A DNA stretch of 64,000 nucleotides from Eubacteriaceae bacterium. Lineage in GTDB: Bacteria; Bacillota; Clostridia; Peptostreptococcales; Anaerovoracaceae. The notes below the pieces were generated by a model that did not search any database, was not told the origin of the DNA, and was given only the letters and a program-made list of their open reading frames with translations. Each line of letters starts with the position of its first letter. Position 1 is the first letter of the stretch. The stretch lies in NCBI GenBank assembly GCA_902362805.1, contig CABIXY010000003.1, positions 612,457 to 676,456 on the forward strand, written 5' to 3'. This document shows, one piece after another, positions 1-9,200 of the stretch. Position numbers and translations under genes: made by a program.

Positions 1-1284
1 GGTTTCAACATCGGCAGTCGTTGTCTTGTCCCCAGGGTTGCTGGTTACGTTGTCATCCGGTGTTGGAGTCGGAGTCGGTGTTGGGACATATGGTGGGTTA
101 TAACTTACCTTGCCTGTATCATCCTGGCTGTAATTGCTGTCAGGGAAATAACTTGAAACATCAGCTTTCGCTGCTCCCTTTGTAAAAGTTCCTCCTCTAA
201 CAACAACTTTTTTCTCACCATTACCATATGCTCCATCTGTTGTTCCAATATAAAACACCTCTTCTGAATCAGCCGCTACAAATGTTCCATTGTAGATGTT
301 GCAATCTAATTTAGTGTTTTTATAAGGCATAGAAAGTGCAAATTTGCCCTTAAACGTTCCTCCATAGATGTTTAAAGTGCCATCACAAGCTGCATAAATT
401 GGCGAAGCAAAATTGTTGTACGTCGGTGGATTGCTCGGCATAAATGTACTTTCATATGTACCGCCATAAACGATAAATTCTGCTGTCGCAGTATAATTAT
501 TTGCACCTAATGTCGCCATATAAGTTTTAATATTTGGACCAGCTGCACTGTCTTTGTCACCAAGTACAACTTTTCCGCCCTTACTAGCATAAATTCCGTA
601 AAGTCCCGAGTCAGCGGTAGTTGAAGTATATGCTGTAATTGAGCCATTCTTCATTGTAAAGTTTGCATCAGCACCGTCTACGGAAACCATTACTTTAGAA
701 TCCAATTTTCCAGTATCTGTTTCTGTACATATGAACGAACCATTTTCAACTAAAGTACTGCCTTTTGTTGTAATAATTTGGTAAGTTGCAGTCTCATAAG
801 TTCCGTCTTTGACATTGAGGGTTCCTCCTGTCTCAACTAAAAACAGCCCGGCACAGTATCTAATCTGATCAACATTTAAGGTATTTCTAATATCCTCAGT
901 CCATTCAGATATGGATTTAATCTTGCCAGAACCTGCAACAGTTAACTTACCATTTACAGTGATAGCTGCTTTATACGCAACATCTCTACCCTTGCTATCC
1001 TTCTTAACATCCTCTCTGCCTGGTGCAACATTCGTAGTTAATGTTTTACCTGCCAAGTTTAAAGTGATGTCTTTGTTTGCTGGAATACTGATTTGTTCAT
1101 CCAGAGTAATATCCTCACCAAGTGTAATTGTAGTCGGTGATTCAGTCGCTGCTGCTACCGCGTCTTGCAGTTCATCTGCTGTAGTAACAGTGACATCATC
1201 CGCAAATGCCATCATCGGCATGTAACACATGACCATAATCAATGACATCAACACAACTGCGGTTTTTTTCATTTTTGTTTTCAT
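1..1284 (-). CDS. Secreted beta-helix-type surface protein, 3' end cut by window edge
   Basis: The reading frame is open from position 1284 to the window edge (428 codons, no stop), so the C-terminus is missing. The chosen start is the ATG of MKTKMKK, behind a GAAAGGAAACGAGGGG leader identical to that of the gene at 3662-5713. Residues 1-28 form a signal peptide ending near MMAFAD. The body is rich in short G-T-F and G-G-T-[FY] strands (for example NIYGGTFKGKF and VVRGGTFTKG), as expected of right-handed parallel beta-helix surface proteins. A PTPTPTPTP hinge follows, then DDNVTSNPGDKTTTADVET, the same hinge as in the downstream paralogue. By analogy the missing part should hold the paralogue's C-terminal modules. 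No enzyme motif was seen. It is probably an exported cell-surface or adhesive protein; the function is inferred only from fold-type repeats. Confidence 0.8.
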   Translation of the reverse strand, partial: MKTKMKKTAVVLMSLIMVMCYMPMMAFADDVTVTTADELQDAVAAATESPTTITLGEDITLDEQISIPANKDITLNLAGKTLTTNVAPGREDVKKDSKGRDVAYKAAITVNGKLTVAGSGKIKSISEWTEDIRNTLNVDQIRYCAGLFLVETGGTLNVKDGTYETATYQIITTKGSTLVENGSFICTETDTGKLDSKVMVSVDGADANFTMKNGSITAYTSTTADSGLYGIYASKGGKVVLGDKDSAAGPNIKTYMATLGANNYTATAEFIVYGGTYESTFMPSNPPTYNNFASPIYAACDGTLNIYGGTFKGKFALSMPYKNTKLDCNIYNGTFVAADSEEVFYIGTTDGAYGNGEKKVVVRGGTFTKGAAKADVSSYFPDSNYSQDDTGKVSYNPPYVPTPTPTPTPDDNVTSNPGDKTTTADVET

Positions 1285-1422
1285 CCCCTCGTTTCCTTTC
1301 TTATTTAAATAAGATTTATTCCGCTAGGAAAATTCCTCACAGAATAGGTTTATTCTGTCCCATTTCGGACACGCACCCACACGCAAAATTTAGCTGCCTT
1401 GCACACAGATGCTTACATATAT

Positions 1423-1475
1423 ATTATACCCCCCCCCCGCACATTTTTGACTATGGTCAATTATCTGACTATGGA
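1423..1475. promoter_or_regulatory. Upstream region with C10 tract and promoter-like direct repeat
   Basis: On the minus strand a TATAAT box (1423-1428) faces the surface-protein gene at 1284. Directly upstream of it is an uninterrupted run of ten G (C10 on the plus strand, 1429-1438). No good -35 hexamer lies at 17 bp. On the plus strand the same region reads TTGACT (1447-1452), 17 bp, TATGGA (1470-1475). The TTGACTATGGTC part matches the -35 region of the paralogue at 3662-5713, but it points away from the gene here. The 14-bp palindrome TTGACTATGGTCAA may be an operator. The rest of 1285-1611 shows no gene. Confidence 0.45.
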
Positions 1476-1611
1476 CCTCCTCTATACCGACGATATCTTT
1501 TTAAACAGAGGCGGGTGTGGGGGTATTTTGCCAGCATGCAAACCATAACGGAAAGCGAGAGGCTTGTTGCAATAGAAAAAGATGGCATCTCTGCCATCTC
1601 TCATTCTCACT

Positions 1612-3285
1612 CTATTTTCTGACCATGCAGCCTTTCTTGTAAAAACACACGCCGTATTTTAGGATCGGGCCGTATCCGTCTTTCCGCAGCTCCGCCTCGT
1701 AGTCCTTTTCTTCAATTTGCTGCAGTGCCTCCCTGCATAGACCTTCCATTTGATCAAAGGCTTTCGCCACTTTCAGTTCCAAAATCACCGCTTTTCCGCA
1801 GAATTTATTCTCCCGCAGGATGATATCCGCACGTCCCTCTCCGCTCTCACGGTTTGACAGGACGGTAAAGCCTTTGATGCCTTTTAAGAGCCCTGCGAGG
1901 AAGCCATGGTAATAATTTTCCCCATAGTCAAAGAAGCTGATCGTGTCAAGAAGCTGCTCAGACACAAATGCACCAAAGGCATCACAGTCCCCAGTTTCGA
2001 TGGATCTAGTCAAAGCATCCATATTGGTCATTGCAAGTTTCTTTTTTGACCATTCCAAAATGGAGTCTTCATAAATCGCTGCGATTTCCTCATTGGGAAT
2101 CGCTAAAAAAAGGTATCGCTTTCGTCCATCAAGCCTTTGACCGCACTGTTTCAAATAACCGGTAAAAGACAAAAAGTTCCACAGGTTATCCCGCGACTCA
2201 TGGATATCACCGTAAGTGATATCTTCATGTACCGGTTTCTCAATAATCCTGCCTTCAATGAGCATCTCTAATTCCCGTCTGGTTTCTGTGTCTGCTTCTT
2301 CCACCAGTTCTCGGACGATGCTGTTTGATGACGTATTTGACCAGTATGCTTGTAGCATCTTCCCTTTATCGTCCACATAGTTGAGGATGCTCCACGGGTT
2401 ATATATTTCAGAATCTCCAAAGAGGTATCCATTGTACCATCTCCTGACCTCTTTCCTCTTTTGACCCAGATCGTAGTCACGCAGCAACGTGTCCACCTCT
2501 TCCTGTGTAAAACCAAAAGCGTTTCCGTATTGTTCGTTTAACACGGAATAGATCTTCAGATTGTTCAGCCCTGTAAAAATGCTCTCTTTGCTGATCCGCA
2601 GACACCCGGTAATCACGGCAAACTCCAGTGCCGGATTCGACTTCAGCGCCGATTCAAAAACTGAACAAATGAACTGGATCATCTCTTCATAAAATTCTTC
2701 GAAATACGCATTTTCCAATGGCACGTCATACTCATCGATGAGGATGATGGCATTCTTCCCGTGATAGACCGCGAGGCATTTTGATAGAAACTCCAGCCCT
2801 TTGGCATACTCTATGGGCTCGGCTTCCTTACGGAGGAAACGTTCAAATAGTCTGCTGTCTTCTGCCTGTAAAACGTCTCTGTCGAGGATGTATCGATGCC
2901 GGTCAAATTCTTTAACCATCTCGTCGATTATGCTTTGATAGGCCATATCAAAGGTCGGCTGTTTTGCCGATTTCAAGGACAGGCTGATGACCGGGTACTG
3001 CTGCTGATGGCGCAGATACCTCCCCCCACAGCTGCTAATCTCCAGCCCGTCAAAAAGATAACTGTTGTCAATCTGCTCCCATCCACTGTCTATCTCCTTC
3101 TCGAAGAACCTGCGGACCATGCTCAGATTCAGAGTTTTCCCGAAGCGCCGCGGTCTGGTGAACAGGCTGACCTTTGCCCCGGAATCGAGCAGGTCTCTGA
3201 TCATCATGGTCTTGTCGATATAATATAGATTCTTATCAATAATTTCCTTGATGTCCTCGTATCCAATTGGCACGGCTTTTTTCAT
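1612..3285 (-). CDS. AAA-ATPase-like / PD-(D/E)XK nuclease family protein
   Basis: The 557-residue protein has the architecture of the AAA-ATPase-like plus DUF1703 (PD-(D/E)XK nuclease superfamily) proteins that are abundant in Clostridia and Bacteroidetes. The N-terminus has the typical LYYIDKTMMIRDLL entry and a P-loop-like TRPRRFGKTLNLSM near residues 43-56, with ILIDEYDVP (about 182-190) as Walker B. Near the C-terminus, GRADIILRE and AVILELKVAK supply the D and ExK of a PD-(D/E)XK nuclease core. The biological role of the family is unsettled; defence and mobile-element functions have been suggested. It is a single gene with its own leader, lying between two surface-protein paralogues, and is probably an accessory gene inserted or kept there. 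Confidence 0.85.
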   Translation of the reverse strand: MKKAVPIGYEDIKEIIDKNLYYIDKTMMIRDLLDSGAKVSLFTRPRRFGKTLNLSMVRRFFEKEIDSGWEQIDNSYLFDGLEISSCGGRYLRHQQQYPVISLSLKSAKQPTFDMAYQSIIDEMVKEFDRHRYILDRDVLQAEDSRLFERFLRKEAEPIEYAKGLEFLSKCLAVYHGKNAIILIDEYDVPLENAYFEEFYEEMIQFICSVFESALKSNPALEFAVITGCLRISKESIFTGLNNLKIYSVLNEQYGNAFGFTQEEVDTLLRDYDLGQKRKEVRRWYNGYLFGDSEIYNPWSILNYVDDKGKMLQAYWSNTSSNSIVRELVEEADTETRRELEMLIEGRIIEKPVHEDITYGDIHESRDNLWNFLSFTGYLKQCGQRLDGRKRYLFLAIPNEEIAAIYEDSILEWSKKKLAMTNMDALTRSIETGDCDAFGAFVSEQLLDTISFFDYGENYYHGFLAGLLKGIKGFTVLSNRESGEGRADIILRENKFCGKAVILELKVAKAFDQMEGLCREALQQIEEKDYEAELRKDGYGPILKYGVCFYKKGCMVRK

Positions 3286-3432
3286 CGGCTAACTCTCCTC
3301 CCGTCATTCTAAGTATAGTATACGTCAAAGTTTCAAAATACACAACAAAAACACCAGCATAAAAGGCTTCGACCATGTCCAGGATACTGTCGCAATACAA
3401 TTTTACCCGTCATTTCATCAAAAAAGGCCAAT

Positions 3433-3560
3433 AACACCTAAATTTCTTGACTGTTGAGGAGCCGTAACGGCATCCCGAGCAAGAGAGGCAACCAAGTTTC
3501 AACGGATACAGCCTTTGCGGTTAGGATACTCCCTTTGCAGCTCACAATTTTTTAGGTGTT
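3433..3560. repeat. 128-bp element with 10-bp terminal inverted repeats
   Basis: The segment begins with AACACCTAAA (3433-3442) and ends with TTTAGGTGTT (3551-3560), a perfect 10-bp inverted repeat. It also holds internal palindromes such as GCCGTAACGGC (3471-3481). It has no open frame of useful length. It lies between the nuclease-like gene (start 3285) and the end of the surface-protein gene (3662). It could be a MITE-like relic or a structured leader of the minus-strand nuclease gene. The remainder of the 3286-3661 gap shows only the terminator listed separately. Confidence 0.45.
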
Positions 3561-3610
3561 TTTCGCATTTTTTGAGCAAATAGGGGTTAAATGTTACTCA
3601 CTTGTTTCTG

Positions 3611-3642
3611 ATAAAAACCCGCGGAATTGATTTCCGCGGGTT
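3611..3642 (-). terminator. Rho-independent terminator of surface-protein gene
   Basis: The stem AACCCGCGGAA / TTCCGCGGGTT has a short loop and is followed on the minus strand by TTTTTATC. It lies 20 bp after the stop codon of the gene at 3662-5713. Confidence 0.85.
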
Positions 3643-3661
3643 CTGTCAGCATTGTTATATG

Positions 3662-5713
3662 TTATTTTGCAGTTCTGATTGCTTTGGTTGACCACTTGGT
3701 GAATACCTTGTCTCCATCGATGGTCCTGACACCACGAACCTTGTAGTAATATCTGGTTCCCTTCTTCAGAGCCTTGGTGTTCTTGTAGCTCTTCTGGGTT
3801 CCTGTCTTTGTGGTGTAGAAAGCCTTGGTTCCATATCCGCTGTTCTTCTTTGTGGATCTGAACACCTGGAAATAGTCCACCTTGTAGCCGTAGCTCTTCT
3901 TCCACTTGATGGTGATGGAGCCCTTCTTCGCAGTTGAAGATGCCTTGAGTGTCGTAGCCTTCACGCCTGCCTTGAGCTTGTCATTTTTTGCCTTCTCCTG
4001 CTCTGCGATGACCTTGTCAGCCTCTTCTGCTGTCATGACTGCATAGGTTGAGAAATGTCCCGTTGTGAAGGTGTAGGTGCCGTCGGCGTTCTTCTTGCCT
4101 TCCATCTTGACATAGTTGCCCTTTTCGTCGATGTAGACGCATACGACCTCCTTGTCCTTCAGGGCTGCCGGAAGCGCTACTGTGACTTTCGCATTGCCGC
4201 CCTTGAAGTCGGTGACGTTTCCATTCTCAGTGACGATCTTCAGCTCAACCTGTACCTGGCTGTCGTCTTCTTTTACTTTCTCAACGACGATGGATACAGT
4301 GCCCGTGGTGGCTTTTTCTGCCACTGCTTCTGCCGCCTTCTGATCCAGTACCACTTCCGCAGCGTCTGTCTTGATGACCACGTCTGCATCGGTCTTCTCT
4401 ACCAGGGCCTTGACCGTCTCAGCTGGAAGCTTTACTTCTGCTGCCTTGGCATCTCCCTTTGTCGTCGCATCGATGATGACTTCTTCAGACTTGTTCTCAA
4501 CGGCTTTGTCAACAATCTTGTCAGCTGTTGTCTTGTCCACCGTGGCAGTCGCTTTGCCGTCTGTACCTGTTGAGGTTTCAACATCGGCAGTCGTTGTCTT
4601 GTCCCCAGGGTTGCTGGTTACGTTGTCATCCGGTGTTGGAGTCGGAGTCGGCGTTGGGACGTATATTTCACTTACTACATATTTTCCATCAGACAACGGA
4701 GCTGTATATCCTGAGGCAACATAAGCTGCTGGATCTGAAGAGAATGTTCCACCTGTAATTGTAGGATCACATGGATATGAATCATTAACTGCTATGCTGC
4801 CAATAAAGTCTCCTCCGGAAATCGCAAGTTTGCCTCCTTTTTGGGTGCCAACACCGTAAGCAAATAAACTGCCAGTACCATTATAGGCTGTAAAGGTTCC
4901 TCCACTGATTGTAAATTGACCATTATCTGCGACCTCATCAAGATAGCCGTTTGCAATTACTCCAGAAGCGTCTTCGTTAGATATTGTAAAGGTTCCTCCT
5001 TTAATTGAAGCCGTATTCCAGTTCAGAATGGTCGGTCCGCTCGTATTTGAGAATGTACCATTCTCAATAACAAGAGTACCATAGTCATCATTTTTTACGG
5101 TGTTCATTCCGCCACTTAATGTACCATTTTTAATTGTTAACTTACACGGAGCCTCACCATAGTGAGTTTCCCCACTACCTGCAAATCCGTTGTCAATTCC
5201 ACTTGATCCTGCGTGATTTTGCTGGATTGTTGCACCATCAATGGTCATTGTTCCAATATTTTTTATAACGTACCATGTATTTCCAGTGAACGTTCCTCCA
5301 GTAAGGGTCGCAACTCCAGTATTATCATTAAAGATTGTTGCTTTTCCCCCAATGTTATTAATTATGTTGCCAGTGCCTTTCACAGTCAAAATTCCCTGAT
5401 TAGTAATCGTGTGATTTGAACTACCTGTAATGCTATTCCCATTTAAATTAATGCTTACAGTTTGCTCCGGTGCAATAGCAATATCCTCTGTTACATTTTT
5501 CAGCAACACAACTTCACCACCAGCATTTACCGCTTCCTGCAGCGTATCATAATGAGTGGTTACATCTCCCGCTGTAATTGCAGCGACGTGATTGCAAGTT
5601 TCATCACCAGCACACTCTGTCGTACTATCTGCAAACGCCATCATAGGCATGTAGCACATGACCATGATCAGCGACATCAGCATGACCGCTGCTTTTTTCA
5701 TTTTTGTTTTCAT
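3662..5713 (-). CDS. Secreted beta-helix-type surface protein with C-terminal Fn3-like domain
   Basis: This 683-residue protein starts at ATG 5713 (MKTKMKK), which has a GAAAGGAAACGAGGGG ribosome binding region; the longer frame from GTG 5752 lacks one. Residues 1-28 are a signal peptide. Residues ~55-330 carry repeated GTFT/GGTF turns and strands typical of right-handed beta-helix proteins. A PTPTPTPTP hinge follows, then an Ala/Lys/Glu-rich region (TTADKIVDKAVENKS onward), a beta-rich module ending GHFSTYAVM, and a C-terminal fibronectin-III-like domain (AKKGSITIKWKK to KWSTKAIRTAK, about 590-683). No LPXTG or SLH anchor is visible. The signal peptide, leader and hinge are nearly identical to the gene at 1-1284, while the beta-helix part differs. 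It is probably a cell-surface or secreted binding protein. Confidence 0.8.
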   Translation of the reverse strand: MKTKMKKAAVMLMSLIMVMCYMPMMAFADSTTECAGDETCNHVAAITAGDVTTHYDTLQEAVNAGGEVVLLKNVTEDIAIAPEQTVSINLNGNSITGSSNHTITNQGILTVKGTGNIINNIGGKATIFNDNTGVATLTGGTFTGNTWYVIKNIGTMTIDGATIQQNHAGSSGIDNGFAGSGETHYGEAPCKLTIKNGTLSGGMNTVKNDDYGTLVIENGTFSNTSGPTILNWNTASIKGGTFTISNEDASGVIANGYLDEVADNGQFTISGGTFTAYNGTGSLFAYGVGTQKGGKLAISGGDFIGSIAVNDSYPCDPTITGGTFSSDPAAYVASGYTAPLSDGKYVVSEIYVPTPTPTPTPDDNVTSNPGDKTTTADVETSTGTDGKATATVDKTTADKIVDKAVENKSEEVIIDATTKGDAKAAEVKLPAETVKALVEKTDADVVIKTDAAEVVLDQKAAEAVAEKATTGTVSIVVEKVKEDDSQVQVELKIVTENGNVTDFKGGNAKVTVALPAALKDKEVVCVYIDEKGNYVKMEGKKNADGTYTFTTGHFSTYAVMTAEEADKVIAEQEKAKNDKLKAGVKATTLKASSTAKKGSITIKWKKSYGYKVDYFQVFRSTKKNSGYGTKAFYTTKTGTQKSYKNTKALKKGTRYYYKVRGVRTIDGDKVFTKWSTKAIRTAK

Positions 5714-5866
5714 CCCCTCGTTTCCTTTCTTTATAAATAAAAATTTCCACACAACATTTGTTGTGCATTAGCTACTAAGAAGCTGAATATTATTTGGCGA
5801 CAGAAAGCTAGCTGCAGGATCCATAATCCTACCTCCTATCATAATTTTCAGTCATCTCTCTTCTAC

Positions 5867-5895
5867 ATTATAGTCGTTTTATCGACCATAGTCAA
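5867..5895 (-). promoter_or_regulatory. Sigma-A promoter with palindromic operator
   Basis: The minus strand has TTGACT (5895-5890), a 17-bp spacer and TATAAT (5872-5867), a near-consensus promoter for the gene starting at 5713. The -35 region forms the imperfect palindrome TTGACTATGGTCGA, also found before the paralogue near 1447. A Cro/CI-type regulator gene starts 55 bp away in the opposite direction, so repression or cross-regulation is possible. Confidence 0.7.
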
Positions 5896-5949
5896 GGAGT
5901 TGAAATCCAAATATACTTTTTATATAGGGAGTAAGAGACAGGAGGTCGC

Positions 5950-6177
5950 ATGATTACATATAAACCATTTTGGGAGACTCTGAAGAAAAAAAGCGTCAGC
6001 ACTTATGCGCTCATCAACAAGCATGGGGTTAGCAGTTCTACCATTAATCGGCTGCGTCACGATGAACCTCTCAGCACTATGACGATCAATGATCTCTGCA
6101 TGTTTCTGCACTGTGACGTCGGTGATATCCTGTGTTATATCCCTGATGAGGAGGCAGAACAAGATCACTCAGCCTGA
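5950..6177 (+). CDS. Small Cro/CI-type (XRE) helix-turn-helix regulator
   Basis: The 75-residue protein is almost entirely one Cro/CI-type DNA-binding domain. It contains the sequence TYALINKHGVSSSTINRLRHDEPLSTMTINDLC, with the recognition helix around SSSTINRLRH, and ends with the common motif LCMFLHCDVGDILCYIPD. The start has a strong AGGAGG four bases before the ATG. It is divergent from the surface-protein gene at 3662-5713, whose promoter carries a TTGAC-N4-GTCRA palindrome. It shares a bidirectional terminator with the next surface-protein gene. It is probably a local regulator of this surface-protein locus; that target is inferred from position only. Confidence 0.85.
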   Translation: MITYKPFWETLKKKSVSTYALINKHGVSSSTINRLRHDEPLSTMTINDLCMFLHCDVGDILCYIPDEEAEQDHSA

Positions 6178-6205
6178 TCTTCAAAAATAAAAATTGCATT
6201 TTAAA

Positions 6206-6231
6206 AGGCCGGCAGTTTCATCTGCCGGCCT
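6206..6231. terminator. Bidirectional terminator
   Basis: The perfect 10-bp stem AGGCCGGCAG / CTGCCGGCCT has a 6-base loop. A-rich and T-rich flanks lie on either side. It sits between the convergent ends of the XRE regulator (6177) and the large surface-protein gene (6245). Confidence 0.85.
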
Positions 6232-6244
6232 CTATTTCTATCTT

Positions 6245-9200
6245 TTATTTTGCTGTTCTATCTATCTTTGCTGACCATTTGGTATAGATTTTCTTTCCAT
6301 CTATACACCTGCAGCCTCTGACTTTGTAATAATAGCGGACGCCCTTTTTCAGTGCTTTCGTGTTCTTGTAAGACCGCGACTTGGTGGTTTTCATCAGTTT
6401 ATATCCGCTGTTCTTCTTGATTGAACGCCATACCTGGTAGCCGTCCACTTTGTATACAGAGCGGGACTTCTTCCAAGTCGAGGTGATGGAACCCTTTTTC
6501 GCCTTGCTTCTCAGACTGACTATCTTTATCTTCTGCACGCCTGCCTTGGCTTTGGCTCCCCAGTATGGGAGGTTATCAAAACGGTCGGTATTGTAGCTCA
6601 GCCAGCCATCTTTTATTTTACTCTCAATTGCTGCAATCTTGCCGCTGTCATATACGTACTCTGCAGTAGCTTCTGTCTGCATCCTTACGCTGACTTCCAC
6701 CTGTCCTCCATCAAAATAGTTGATAGCTGCTTCGCCGCTGGTCATTTTGATTTCTACGATAAAAGCTTCGCCATTTTTTTTCGAAACTTTTACACCCGAC
6801 GTTCCTGCAAAATCCTTTTTTGCAGTCAGAAGAATCGTCTCACCCTTTGCTTGTCCTTTGATGGCCCTAATGGCTTTCTTATCAAAAGTAATGATAAAGT
6901 CCCTGGTCTGATAGGTAAGCCCGCTTGTGCCCGCCTCCATCATAGCGTCTGCCACTTTGGCTGGCAGAGAAATCTCCGCAGTATCGGCCTTTGACGCAGT
7001 GCTCTTCGGTTGTGCGTCAATCACCACATTAGCACTCTTACTCTTTTCTATGGCAGCAATCAGCCTATCTGCGTCGCCGTCACTGATGAAAACGGATTCT
7101 ACGCCGTCTTTGATGGTGCTGTCCTGATGCAGCGTCGTCTTCTCCCCATCACTGGTTACGGGATTTTTCTCTCCCGGTCTGTACGGCGGCACATCAGTCG
7201 GCGTGTCCTTTGGTTCATAGGCAATTGCATAGGTAGAAAACTTATCTGTATTAAAGGTCAACGTATGTGCCGATGAATCGTGCTGCGACGCAATGATTTC
7301 AGCGGCATTGTCATGTACTCTGATAACTTTGTAATCGCTTCCATTTCGCATGCTTTGCGGAATCGTCAGCGTTATGGCGATCGGTTTTGCTGCATCAGTC
7401 ACCGTTTCCGTTGTCGGACTATCCGTATTTTTAGTTATTGTTTTTTTCAATTGGATATTCAAATAGACACCGATTTTTTGGCTCGCAGCAAGCTTCGAAT
7501 CAACCAGGTTCTTATCAGCTGAATTCGATTTTTCTTCAATCGACAGAGTTACGTCTATTTTAGTAATGGTGCTATCCATTCTTTCGCTTTCGGTTACTGC
7601 GCCGTCAATCAGGTTTTCTTCTGGAACCGTTACCTCGGGTGCACCTTGCTGACTCTCAACCTTGGCATTGATACCGCCAAATCCAGATAATTTAGTTCCG
7701 CTGTCAAAAGTGCCTCCGCCGCTGATTGCAGCGCCACCTTTTCCTGGCTCTCCGCTTCCCCCGTCTACAATATTACCTCCGTTACCACCGATAATGGTTC
7801 CATTGCCGTCGATTGTCCCGCTTTGATTTGCACCGACGCCACCGTTACCGCCATTTTTATCACCTGTGCCATTTCCGCCGTTGCCCCCGGTAACAGTGCC
7901 ATTGACCGTCGTACTGCCGCTGTCTGTAGAAATACCAGCGCCACCGTTACCGCCTGCAGAGGTCTTGTCTCCGTTGCCACCGTTGCCCCCGATGACAATG
8001 CCACCGGTTTCTACATTGATAGTTCCGCTTTCTACTTTTGCGCCAGTCCCACCGTTGCTGCCGGCAGCTGTTCCGCTGCCGCCGACTATTTTTCCGCCAT
8101 TGGTGATGCTGATATTGCCGTTTCCACTCATGTTCGCGCCGCTTCCGCCAGCGCTATTACCTGCACCATTTCCTCCGACGAGAATTGCTCCATCTGCAAC
8201 AACAACGCTGCCGCTGCCACTGACCGCATTGCCTCCATCGCCATTGCCTGTGCCATTTCCGCCGTTAATGCTGCCGCCGCCAGTAATGGTTACTTTCATT
8301 CCGCCGTTCACAGCAATCGTGTCTTTTCCTGCACCGCTGCCAGGTTTCATAGTGATGTTCTTTGTATTCAGATCAATGACAACCTCCTTCTCACCTGTCA
8401 AAGTCTCGTCTATCGTAACGGTATCGTCCAGCTCCATGTCTTTATTGACGACAATTGTATGATTCACATCGTCAAAGGTCACGTTGCCTTGACCAAATAA
8501 TTTATCCAATTTTTCTTGTGGTGTCTCTCCCGCAGGAGGAACATCGCTATCTAGTCCGCCGGAGATTTCCCCCTTCTCATTAATAGTGATCGTCTTTGTC
8601 ACTGCAGAGGACGCTGCCCCGCTGGAATTGACAACCCAGAAATGAAGGTCGTAACTGCCAGCCGCAAGATTGGAAAGATCCAGCACTTCGCTGATAGAAT
8701 CCTTTTCTTTTCCAGGGATAAAATCCCCCAGTTTGACGGCCTCGCCGCCGCTGACGTCATAATAAAGGCTTGCTGTCACTCCGTCAACATGGGTGATCTT
8801 TGCCGCCACATTGACGCTGAGGTCTTGTTGATCGGCCGCAAGGGTCAGACTGATCGGAGAAACATCACCATCGTCTGTCTCCCACGCAGGTGGGTCTGAC
8901 TTTTCCCCTACGCCCAAAATAACAGAATAGGTTTTGCTCTCTCCTGCGTTTAGATTGATATTCTGCCAGGAAAAGGCCATGCCGCTGTCTGTTCCAGAGA
9001 GTTTAGTAAAAATGCCGCCGGTTTTGCTGTAGGTGCCGCTGCTGCTCTTAGTCCCTTCAGTTAGCTGGTCAAAACAGTTCCCGCTTCTGTCAGAATAGTT
9101 GCCAAACCAATAGGTATCCACCGGGGTAACGCCCCCTGCATTGGCAAAGTAAAGATTGAACTGGGCATTATATGTCGAATTGCTTTCATTCGCATTATCA

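Noticed and set aside
1426..1527. Third copy of the 305-bp element
   Set aside because: Only the ATACCCCC/GGGGGTAT octamers match, in swapped order; flanking blocks such as GTTAGGTTTTTTGATAC are absent.
3433..3560. Confident call of a cyclic di-GMP-I riboswitch
   Set aside because: Only two short motifs fit; the first receptor block is not recognisable and the terminal inverted repeats suggest another nature.
7823..8500. Long plus-strand open frames opposite the Gly/Asn-rich region
   Set aside because: They are shadows of the repetitive GGN codons of the minus-strand gene; they lack a ribosome binding site and have odd Ala/Pro-rich composition.
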